From Proales similis (taxonomy: Eukaryota > Rotifera > Eurotatoria > Ploima > Proalidae): 64,000 nucleotides of DNA. The notes under the pieces are model-generated. The model was not told where the DNA came from. It did not search any database and saw only the letters and a program-made list of their open reading frames with translations. This document shows, one piece after another, positions 55,930 through 64,000 of the stretch. Every line of letters begins with the position of its first letter. Position 1 is the stretch's first letter. The stretch lies in contig JAGVRJ010000003.1 in the NCBI GenBank assembly GCA_019059635.1, positions 62,001 through 126,000 on the forward strand. Reading direction: 5' to 3'. A program made the translations under genes and the position numbers.

Positions 55930-58879
55930 ATGGGCAATTCGGACTCCAAAGTCAACTTTCGCAAAGCGGTCGTTCACTTGACCAACAAGCAGCAGGTAAA
56001 GAGCAGATTTATCAAGTTTTTCTGGCCGAAAATCTCGTTCTAATCGTCTGTTTGCTCTGAACGATCAAGGCCGTGGACGGCAACGACGCCTCATTTTGGT
56101 CGAATTTCTGGTCGGACGACATAAGCAGCATTCAGGACGTTTATGCCCTGGTGCCGGCGTTCGAGGTAAGAGCTCTGAGGGAAGAAGCACCGGCCAACTT
56201 GGCTGCGCTCTGCTGCAAGCTGGTCGAGAAGATCACAGAGTGCTCTGAGAATGTTTCTCTCACAGAGAAAGAAGGAGTGGCCGGTGAGTTGAGTCGATCC
56301 TTTCCTACTGCCTATAATCATTGGAATGCAAAATTGTTCGTCTAAAGCGCTGAACTGTGTTCGTTTGCTCACTCGTATCTTGCCATATCTATTCGAGGAG
56401 AGCGAATGGCGCGGCTTTTTCTGGTCAGAGTCTTCGCTCGCACCCAGTGACAAGGTCAGTTGCGTTTAATTTCTATTGTTTCGCTGATCACCTGAACGAG
56501 CTTTCTTGAACGCTCAGGAGAATCCTTTGGGACAAACGTTGCTGAATGCATTGGTGGTAAGAAGAGAATCCGCATGTGCACGAATTGTTCTTTTTTTTTC
56601 TAAATCGAGCGCTTTATTGCAAGAACCTACTGTTCATGCCGAATTTCAGCGTCTGTCAGCATAAACGAGCCTCGAGCGTATGTTCGTTTCAAATTGAAGA
56701 TTTGGAGCAGAATATGGCAAATTAGATTGCGTTTTAGAGCGACGACGTTAGAACAATCGACAGCTGCGAGTACATCTGGGAGGCAGGCGTGGGCTTTTCT
56801 CAGACGCCGCCTCGCAATAATCAACACGACGTGAATCGATGCGAAATCCTCAAGCTCTTGCTCACCTGCTTTTCAGAAGCGATCTATTTGCCGCCTCTAG
56901 GTAATTTGTGTCTCTTTGCATCTTTTCAAACAAAAAAAGATACCTAACGCGCCTGTCTGTAATTTTCCAGTCGAGCATCATTCACAGCCGAATCTATGGA
57001 TCTCATACTTCAGCTCGTTCAAGAACCAGTAAGGCCTTGGCTTTGTGCTTCTCAGATTTGACTTGATCAGGCGCATTTAAACAAGACACGCCCTGCCCCT
57101 GTTCACGTCCTTGGTGAACACCTTGTTCGCCTACGATCCTGTTGGGTATGGACTGCCGTACAACTATTTGATGTTCAACGATTCACGCGAGCCTCTTGTC
57201 GAGGTGGCTGCTCAAGTCCTTTGCGTTGTGCTCGAGTCTGGCATGCAGTTCGAGAGCGTGAGCGAGGAGAGGTTGGACAGCGGCGCAGTGAAGGCCAACT
57301 TGTTCATAAACTACATCAGCCGAGTGCATCGGGAAGAGGATTTCGCCTTCATTCTGAAAGGCTTTTGCCGTCTGCTTAACAATCCTCTGCAGCAAACGCT
57401 GCTACCGGCGTCGAGCAAACGAATCGGATTCTATCAGGAGCTGTTGATTTTGTTCTGGAAGTTCTGTGACTATAACAAGGCAAGTGAATTGTGGCCAGCA
57501 CCAGAGTGGCGGCAATTTTCTTATCTTTGCCTCCATTTGGCCTTTGGCTCATTCACGTTCACACATTTTAGAAGTTCTTGTACTACGTGCTGAAGAGCAG
57601 CGAGGTTCTCGAGATCCTCGTGCCGATTCTTCATTTTTTGGTCGACGCTCGCAACGATTCGTGTGAGTAGATAAGAGCTGAACGAGCGGTCGAAATTGAA
57701 TTGAGAATGTGAATTTTAGCACGCAACGGTCTAATTCACATCGGCGTGTTCATCATACTGCTGTTAAGCGGCGAGCGAAATTTCGGCGTCCGCTTGAACA
57801 AGCCGTATCCGAACCGGGTGCCGCTCGACATTCCGGTCTTTTCGGGCACACACGCAGACCTCCTGATCATCGTCTTTCACAAGCTGATCACGGCCAGCAG
57901 CAATAAACTGCAGCCGCCACTTGACTGTCTGCTGACGATAATTGTGAACATTTCACCGTATCTCAAGTCACTGTGCATGGTCTCGTGCAACAAGCTGCTT
58001 CATCTCATTGAGGTCTTTTCTAATCCGTCGTTTCTGCTTGCCAATCAAAGCAACCACCAGCTCGTGTTCTTCTTGCTGGAAGTCATGAACAACATCATCC
58101 AGTATCAGTTCGACGGCAACTCGAATCTAGTCTACACAATCATTCGCAAGCGCAGCGTATTCTTCAATCTTCTCAACGTGCCCAGCGATCAGGCCAGCAT
58201 CGATTCTGTGATGGACAAGAGCGGGCGACGCCATTCAGAGCGTTTGAAAAGCGAATCAAGTGCCAGCCGAAGTATGGAAGGGGCCCGGCCAGCGAAAGAA
58301 GCCGAGCCGGGCACATTGAAGACAAGTCTGGCCGAGACGCCCTCTGTGGTGAATATGACCGAGAAAACCCAGCCGGGTATGGAGAAGGAGGAGGTCGAGA
58401 CGGAGCTCGCCTCTCCTTCGACCGCTTCCTTTTCGGCGGCGACCATTGAAAGCGAAACTGAAACGAGCAACATTTCACCGCAGAGCTCAAACAGTGCAGC
58501 GGCTAGTTCGCTTCACATGAGCGAGCTGAGAGAGGCAAACGACTGGCGCCCGAACGCCGACTGGGTCTCCACTTGGAAGTCAAAGCTGCCGCTTCAGACT
58601 ATTATGCGTTTACTTCAAGTTCTGGTCCCTCAAGTGGAAAAGATCTGCGTCGATCGCGGCCTCACAGACGAGAGCGAGATTCTCAAGTTTCTTCAGAACG
58701 GCACCCTAGTCGGTCTGCTGCCTGTGCCGCATCCGATTCTGATCAGAAAGTACCAGCCGAATCTGGGCACCATAATGTGGTTCAGGACCTACATGTGGGG
58801 CGTGATCTATCTGCGTAACGTCGAGCCGCCCATCTGGTACGACACGGACGTGAAACTGTTTGAAATTCAGCGAGTTTAG
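55930..58879 (+). CDS. HID1: HID1 domain protein
   Basis: Golgi-associated protein needed for dense-core vesicle and secretory granule formation. Ten exons: 55930-55995, 56070-56283, 56348-56454, 56518-56556, 56624-56677, 56739-56900, 56971-57028, 57086-57479, 57572-57662 and 57720-58879. The start MGNSDSK is an N-myristoylation signal, as in human HID1. Motifs along the length match the family throughout: DVYALVPAFEVRALREEAP, CVRLLTRILPYLFEE, EWRGFFWSES, CEYIWEAGVGFSQTP, LTCFSEAIYLPPL, AYDPVGYGLPYNYLMF, REEDFAFILKGFCRLL, LLLSGERNFGVRLNKPYPNR, SWKSKLPLQTIMRLL, DESEILKFLQNGTLVGLLP and WYDTDVKLFEIQRV at the exact C-terminus. The intron after exon 8 has a GC donor (AAG|gcaagt). Confidence 0.96.
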
Positions 58880-59004
58880 ACTGCATGCCCTCATCTATGA
58901 TCTATTATTTCGATTGTCTCCTCTCGTTACTCGACTGTCTCCTCTCTCGATTCATTTTAGTCATCTAAGCACGCAATAAGTCATTTACTTGTAATTTCGC
59001 ACAA

Positions 59005-59010
59005 AATAAA
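59005..59010 (+). terminator. Polyadenylation signal of HID1
   Basis: AATAAA about 125 bases past the HID1 stop and about 110 bases before the convergent WDR53 stop. Confidence 0.55.
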
Positions 59011-59122
59011 TTTTTCAGCATCTGCAATCTGTTGTTGGTGTAGTTGACAGCTGATTGGACACTAGACTCAGCAATTTGATTTACGAATCGATTCGGTTCA
59101 GAGATCGAATGCGTTCGGAGTT

Positions 59123-60172
59123 TTATTCGAATCTGGCGTCTATTTCAACAATGCTGAGGTGAGGCGACGTGTCGGCCACAAACAGCTTTCCATTTCTGTA
59201 TTTGAGGCAGTTGATTTTGCGTCCATGTTGAAGTGAGAATTGTTCGATTCGAACAAGTCTGCTCGAATTGTTCTCTGTCTGAAGGTAAACGGATTCGATT
59301 AATTTGGCATTGCCGCCGGCGAACGCTCGATTCTGGCCAAACACAGTCAACTGATTTAGAGCAGTGTTGCATTTTTGAAGTTGAATTCGATCGATCAGCT
59401 GCAAATCTCGGCCAGTGCAGGCCAGACAGACTCCGTTCTCAACTCCACACAGGAGCGACCGCTCGTCTGGTGTCCAATCGAGCAGGCAAAGGTCGTGGAC
59501 AAAAGACGGCGTCATCGAAAAGACAAGCGCTTCCTCCTCGTCGTTCTGGCGGCTGTTTAGGGCTTCGCTCATGTTCAACGTGTTCAACGGACTGGCGCCT
59601 TTTCTCACGTCCCAGAGCTTGACTGTGCAATCAAACGAGCAGCTGTACAGTCGATTCTGGTCATTTTGATCGAACAGAACTCTGGAACAAATGTTCGAGT
59701 GAGCCCGCAATGACCTTCTCAGTCCAAGCTCAGCAATTGCGTTCGACTTGTTTGACCGAACGTCGACCAGTTTGACGGAGCCGCAGTCGTCGCCGAGTGC
59801 GACCAGTTTATCGCAAAGGTCAATCGATCCAATCTCATCCTGGTTGAACTTAAAGCTGCTCACTGCCTGTCCGTTTGAAGCATCGACCAGGAGTAAACGA
59901 GCTCCTTGTGATACGATCAACTTGGACACCAAAATAGACTCGAATGACCGAATCGCACCAATTTGGTCCTCATTCTTGTTGGGCGCGTTTGAAAGGCTGA
60001 AGCATCTTTTACCAGCACCGCTCGTTAGATCATAGACTGCGATCGTGGTCTCGTCACTGGCGTAGATCTGATTCTCATCATTCGAGCTAAATTCTAAACA
60101 ATTGATTGAGTCTGGAAGAAGGTCTCTGCATAAAGTCGTTCTCGCTTCCATTTGGCCACTTGACTCTTTCAT
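59123..60172 (-). CDS. WDR53: WD-repeat protein WDR53
   Basis: Intronless frame of 349 residues with weak WD40 repeats. The most typical repeat is RAHSNICSRVLFDQNDQNRL followed by LYSCSFDCTVKLWDVRKGA. Others give NQIYASDETTIAVYDLTS, DKLVALGDDCGSVKLVDVRS and FVHDLCLLDWTPDERSLLCGVENG. The C-terminal phrase HGRKINCLKYRNGKLFVADT corresponds to the HGEKVNWL...NILVADQ ending of WDR53, and RHSNICSSVAF of the human protein matches the central repeat. In vertebrates WDR53 is a candidate substrate receptor of CUL4-DDB1. Start taken at MKESSGQM (60172); a second ATG eight codons on is possible. The TAA stop lies inside an AATAAA on the minus strand. Confidence 0.8.
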   Translation of the reverse strand: MKESSGQMEARTTLCRDLLPDSINCLEFSSNDENQIYASDETTIAVYDLTSGAGKRCFSLSNAPNKNEDQIGAIRSFESILVSKLIVSQGARLLLVDASNGQAVSSFKFNQDEIGSIDLCDKLVALGDDCGSVKLVDVRSNKSNAIAELGLRRSLRAHSNICSRVLFDQNDQNRLYSCSFDCTVKLWDVRKGASPLNTLNMSEALNSRQNDEEEALVFSMTPSFVHDLCLLDWTPDERSLLCGVENGVCLACTGRDLQLIDRIQLQKCNTALNQLTVFGQNRAFAGGNAKLIESVYLQTENNSSRLVRIEQFSLQHGRKINCLKYRNGKLFVADTSPHLSIVEIDARFE

Positions 60173-60524
60173 TTTGAATTGAATTTCACCGCCAAACAGC
60201 TTCAGCCTATTCGGCTCCTAAGCATTCACTCAAATCAAATCGAAACAATTTCAACAATCCTACTCGAATCTAGCTGCCTTCTTTCTCAAGTCGCATAAAG
60301 GTCCGACCAGACAATCAATCACTGAGCTCTTTCATAATTGAATCACTGAGTTGTTCGGGGAAAATCGAAAGAAGGAAGAGAAGAAAACGCTAAAAACCCG
60401 TTTTACTACTTAAAGACAAAGGGGCAGTCTCAGTGCTGAAGAGCTCGACCTCACGTGATCGTCAGTTGGACATGAAGAAAGCAGTCAAAAAAAAGGAAAA
60501 TAAAAAGACAAAGGACTGGAAGAA

Positions 60525-62423
60525 ATGGACGAGAGCAAGACTGCTGGACTTGATTCGCAAGTCGATGATCCAGAAACCACCCTTTCCAATGATGAGCCCG
60601 ACTGGCTGGAAAGTTTGAATGAACTCAACTACTTTCCGTACAACTCATGCAACTCGCCGACAATCTACTCGTTCAATTGGTGGCAAGCAGCGAATCGACT
60701 CCTGGTGGCCACCAAAGAGAACAACATCAAAGAGATGGGCTTCAGCTTTGAGCAAAAGCGTCTGAGGCCGTTTTGCAAAATCCATCAAATACCAGAAACC
60801 AAAGGTGACCCCTCCTCGTCCTCTCTTGTGCCAGAATTCGAGTCCTATTTAAACTGAATCAAGCGGACGCAATCATCACCTCACTGGACGTGTTCGACGT
60901 GGCTCAAATGAGTGTCCTTGTGCTCGCTTACACAAACGTAAGAGAACTGTCTGCGATGAGACTTGATCAACTAATGGCGAGCAATCGAAACCAGAAAAAG
61001 GCCGAAGAGAACAGCTTGCGGATTTTCACCGATTTCGAAAGCCAAGACCTGAATCTGATGCTCGGTGAGAGAAATGAGCCGCAATCTGCCTCAAACAGAA
61101 TCCAAGAATTAAGTGACAAGATTGCGGACAAAGGTTCGATTTGGATCACATGCCCCATCGTGTTTCGACTCTCAAGTAGGAGAACGATCTGTGTCTTCAG
61201 CTTTGACACTCTAAGCCCATTTTCTTCAACAGGCTGCTCAAGCCGGACCGGGCAAGCAAGGCCGATGCAGAGTTTGATTGGTTCATAATGGCAAACTGTT
61301 CGCATCGAAGCAATTTCTATCTAAAAATGGTTCATTTCTCTCTTTCTCGCTTTAACTACCTTGCCTAATGAACTGATTGCCTAATCAAAGTCGTATTCTT
61401 CAAGGACGAGCTTAATCGAACGTTTTGTTCGGTGGACAGAATCGAGCCTTATTTCATTGAGTTTGCCAGCGAGCGCTTCGCCGACAAGTATTCAAAACAT
61501 CACCAACTTGTTATTTCTTTGCAAGCATTGTTGATTTTGACGCAAAAGCTGCACCGCACATCATTCTGTTTATGTCGAACTATCGACCGAGCCAAAGCGA
61601 CTGACTTGCGTCGGATGCCAGGGTGGCTCGGTCCACGTTTTTATGGTGGACGCCATCAAAAATGGTTTTAACCGTTTCTCTCGTTTTGTTTCTGTCTGAA
61701 CAAGTTCAAATCAAACAAAGAGATTCTTCTGCAATGGCAATACGCCAGTGATTCCTTCATCACTCATTTGGAGTTTTTCACCAGAGAGTCCAACAAACCC
61801 TGGCCGCAAGTTGGTAAGTGTTTTACAAAAATAGAATTCCAGAGTGAGACTCGGAGCGAGCTAAATTTCTTCACTAGACATGAAAAGCGACGTGGTCAAC
61901 TTGTTGTGTTTGAGAAGCCTGGAGGCTACTCGAGTATTCTGGTGAGCACCAAGTGAGCATTCAGTTCCACTGGTCTCCTTAATTTGAATGAACCTGAAGC
62001 GATGCTTTCGATCCGAACGATGGCTATGTGAGCTTTGAGGATCTTCATCTACCGCCAAACGCCGATCTTGTGACTTCTTGTGCAGTTTTCGACGCCAGCC
62101 TCACAGGCCTCAACTCAATCGTGTTGGCTACATATGGGCGGCTGCTACTGTTTTTCAGTCCGAAAGACTGTCCGATTGAGAAAAACAGGAAGCCAGTCAA
62201 ACACGACCCGCTTTCCTTGCCAGTATTCAACCGAAGCTATGAACTGGCTAGAGAAATTCATCTAAAGCATTCAATCATGGGCCTTCAAATATGCAACTTG
62301 AGTCAAAATGCCCTCGCTGACTTGGCTGTGTTTACCCTGAACGGGGTTAGCCTCTGGCATTATAATCCGTCGGACTTGATCGATGCTTTAAACCGTTGCT
62401 CGGATAAATTAACGCTTGAATAA
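60525..62423 (+). CDS. KPTN: Kaptin (KICSTOR subunit)
   Basis: Propeller-type protein; in vertebrates a subunit of the lysosomal KICSTOR complex that restrains mTORC1, also described as actin-associated. Exon 1 (60525-60807) starts MDESKTAGL and reaches TIYSFNWWQAANRLLVATK, then a small intron. The second exon gives DAIITSLDVFDVAQMSVLVLAY and the third SLRIFTDFESQDLNLML. The middle exons (61130-61960) are short and their borders are uncertain. The last exon has LVTSCAVFDASLTGLNSIVLATYGRLLLFF and MGLQICNLSQNALADLAVFTLNG, then SLWHYNPSDLIDAL. These match the kaptin pattern (VTDVDLDGRPEVLVATYG ... [21 protein letters not shown]). The first ATG at 60473 is in another frame. The TAA stop overlaps an AATAAA; a second signal is at 62441. 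Confidence 0.8.
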
Positions 62424-62440
62424 ATTGCCGGTTAGATTTT

Positions 62441-62446
62441 AATAAA
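62441..62446 (+). terminator. Polyadenylation signal of KPTN
   Basis: AATAAA, 18 bases past the kaptin stop codon. Confidence 0.55.
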
Positions 62447-62519
62447 GCTTCTCAAAGAAAACGAGGATTAAATTCAAGAAGTGTGATTGAGCTCAAAAAT
62501 GAGAAAAAAAAGGAGAAAA

Positions 62520-62525
62520 TTTATT
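62520..62525 (-). terminator. Polyadenylation signal of polycystin gene
   Basis: TTTATT on + (AATAAA on -), about 46 bases past the polycystin stop; only 73 bases from the kaptin signal. Confidence 0.5.
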
Positions 62526-62570
62526 AGGCTAACTAAAAGCAGAAGAGAAGTCTGATAAAGCTCGAAAGAG

Positions 62571-64000
62571 CTAAGCAGTGTTGGATTTGTCATATTGCTT
62601 AATCAATTTATCGACTCTTTCAGACAGAGACTGAAGAGGGTCTTGGTAGCCCGCCGACTGAATATTTTGATTTCTCTCATGGCCATTAAATCTGGACGGC
62701 AAATAAGAAGAGAATTTTTCTCTTATATATTCGAACAAATGCGGGTCCTCTTCTTCGAGGACGAGGTTCTGGTCTTTGGACACCTCGTTGAAGCTGTCGG
62801 TGATGATTGTCAAGAACATGCCGATGAAGACGAACACGATCACCAGATTGAACAGAATGAAGGACGAGGCGCCGAACAGCGAGTTGGCCTGCACGAGCTG
62901 CTCCACCTCGAACTTGCCCAAAATCATCTGGAAACAGGTCTCCATCGATCCGACGATGCTGGCGAACTGCACCAGACTGTCGCGGAATATGAGGTGCATC
63001 AACTGCACGAACGCCATCCACACGACCACGAAGATGAGGGAGAAGCCGATCAACTCGCCAAGCGCGTGCCGCAGCGCGAGCATGAACACAATCACGCGTC
63101 TGTTGAAGCGAAGCAGCTTGAGGAAGCGAAGCGTGCCAAGTGCTGCGCAGAATGCCAAACAGAACTCGAGCGCCTCGCTGCAGAAGGACAAGTACTGCAG
63201 ATTGACGAGTCTGTTATTTGCCTTGAGACGATCCAGGGCAGAGTGAGAGGCGTACAGACGGTAGAGATACATGGCGAAGGCGGCCCACGAGAAGCCGATG
63301 ATCAGAAGCTCGACGTAGTTCCAGAACTGGGCAAAGTAGCGCCATCGCTCTTTCAGCACCAGACGCGCCTCTCTGGCCATGATGAAGCAGACAAACACCA
63401 TGTAGAGGATGTTGCAGGCCAGGCGGAAGGAGGCGAAGCCGTGCTCGGCCGAGTCGATCAGAACCAGTGGACTGAATCTGGACGAGGCGAGGAGGTTGCC
63501 TGTGGGCAGGAACTCGAACAGGAAAATGCAGTGCGCGAACAAGTTGATGTTGGCACTGTAGACGGCAAACTCGACAAACACGGCTCTGGTCTGTCGGTCG
63601 ATCCAGCCGAGCCTCTCAAGCTCGCTCAGGTTGCCCCTCACTTCTTCGGCCGAGCCAAAGAGATCAAATACAAAGCCTCCGCCGGGGTATTCTTCGTAAA
63701 TGCCAAAGTGGGGAAAGCTGTCCAGGTCGGATGCGCGAGTGTGAGAGAAGGCCGAGTGGATCTTCTGATTGGAGGAATCGACGGAGGCTGTCTGGTTGCG
63801 ATCAGTCCATCTTGGCGAGAATGACCCTCTTTCTTCGCTGAAAACTGAAAAGTCTTCCACACAAAAGTTGACGTGGGCTGTGAGTTGAGAAGGCAGTCGA
63901 CAGCTGCCGTTCTTTGTTCTGATTTGGCGAAGAAATGGCCGAGGCAACACATACGAGATCAGGTCATTGGCGAAGTCCGACTGTCTATAGAAGGTGCTGT
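62571..64000 (-). CDS. Polycystin (PKD) family channel, 5' truncated
   Basis: TRP-like ciliary/mechanosensory channel subunit. The frame is open from the stop at 62571 to the window edge, so the gene continues past 64000. Visible: the end of TM1/start of the TOP (polycystin) domain with LPRPFLRQIRTKNGSC, YPGGGFVFDL, RLGWIDRQTRAVFVEFAVYS and NINLFAHCIFLFEFLPTG. TM2-TM6 are the hydrophobic blocks LACNILYMVFVCFIMA, NYVELLIIGFSWAAFAMYL, LEFCLAFCAALGTLRFLKLL, HALGELIGFSLIFVVVWMAF and ILFNLVIVFVFIGMFLTIITDSF. The pore helix and filter are SMETCFQMILGKFEVEQL. The C-terminal tail (about 75 residues after TM6) has a short coiled-coil-like end but no EF hand. Motifs fit both PKD1-like and PKD2-like members; the missing EF hand and the filter lean to a PKD1-like or divergent member. 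Confidence 0.85.
   Translation of the reverse strand, partial: STFYRQSDFANDLISYVLPRPFLRQIRTKNGSCRLPSQLTAHVNFCVEDFSVFSEERGSFSPRWTDRNQTASVDSSNQKIHSAFSHTRASDLDSFPHFGIYEEYPGGGFVFDLFGSAEEVRGNLSELERLGWIDRQTRAVFVEFAVYSANINLFAHCIFLFEFLPTGNLLASSRFSPLVLIDSAEHGFASFRLACNILYMVFVCFIMAREARLVLKERWRYFAQFWNYVELLIIGFSWAAFAMYLYRLYASHSALDRLKANNRLVNLQYLSFCSEALEFCLAFCAALGTLRFLKLLRFNRRVIVFMLALRHALGELIGFSLIFVVVWMAFVQLMHLIFRDSLVQFASIVGSMETCFQMILGKFEVEQLVQANSLFGASSFILFNLVIVFVFIGMFLTIITDSFNEVSKDQNLVLEEEDPHLFEYIREKFSSYLPSRFNGHERNQNIQSAGYQDPLQSLSERVDKLIKQYDKSNTA

Noticed and set aside
62595-63824. A 409-codon open frame on the + strand opposite the polycystin gene
   Set aside because: It mirrors a GC-rich, codon-biased coding exon on the minus strand; its translation is low-complexity (E, H, Q, V) with no domain, whereas the minus frame has all polycystin motifs.
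1-64000. CRISPR arrays, insertion sequences, retroelements or viral insertions
   Set aside because: No spaced direct repeats, terminal inverted repeats, LTRs, or transposase or reverse-transcriptase motifs were seen in any frame examined.

Overview
This is a stretch of nuclear genome from a small-genome invertebrate animal. The genes are metazoan and split by spliceosomal introns that are mostly 45-90 bases long. Neighbouring genes are often only 250-600 bases apart, on both strands. A secreted protein with about sixteen type-2 chitin-binding modules points to a chitin-using animal (tardigrade, other ecdysozoan, rotifer or similar). CEP112, a SAXO4-like axonemal protein and a polycystin suggest that cilia or flagella are kept. 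A U12-type intron shows the minor spliceosome is kept, which argues against a derived nematode such as Caenorhabditis. I cannot name the species.

Layout. 1-4.6 kb: 3' part of CEP112, then a SAXO4/PPP1R32-like gene (+). 5.0-6.6 kb: WASP (-). 7.1-10.3 kb: two tandem NHL-type propeller genes (+); the second carries an N-terminal TIR-like exon and a polybasic linker, and the two share a 323-base identical tract. 11-12.6 kb: GDPGP1 (+). 12.9-14.9 kb: SLC7 light-chain transporter (-). 16.1-20 kb: ankyrin/discoidin/SAM-like protein (+). 20.4-22.1 kb: mitochondrial processing peptidase beta (+). 22.6-25.2 kb: PPIL1 and TENT4 (both -). 26.1-29.7 kb: XPG/ERCC5 (+). 29.7-39.2 kb: gene-poor zone around an unc-4 homeobox gene (-). 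39.2-44.1 kb: FRMD4 and a conserved unknown (both -). 45.1-47.8 kb: HCF (+). 48.3-54.2 kb: chitin-binding array protein (-). 55.9-58.9 kb: HID1 (+). 59.1-60.2 kb: WDR53 (-). 60.5-62.4 kb: kaptin (+). 62.6-64 kb: polycystin channel, cut by the window end (-).

The genes are mostly unrelated housekeeping and developmental loci; nothing behaves as an operon. The best candidate for something undescribed is the tandem pair at 7-10.3 kb: a TIR-like, polybasic, NHL-propeller fusion beside a TIR-less paralogue, homogenised over the C-terminal half of the propeller by what looks like recent GC-rich gene conversion. Exon borders were worked out by hand from splice consensus, frame and remembered family sequences; where they stayed ambiguous this is stated.
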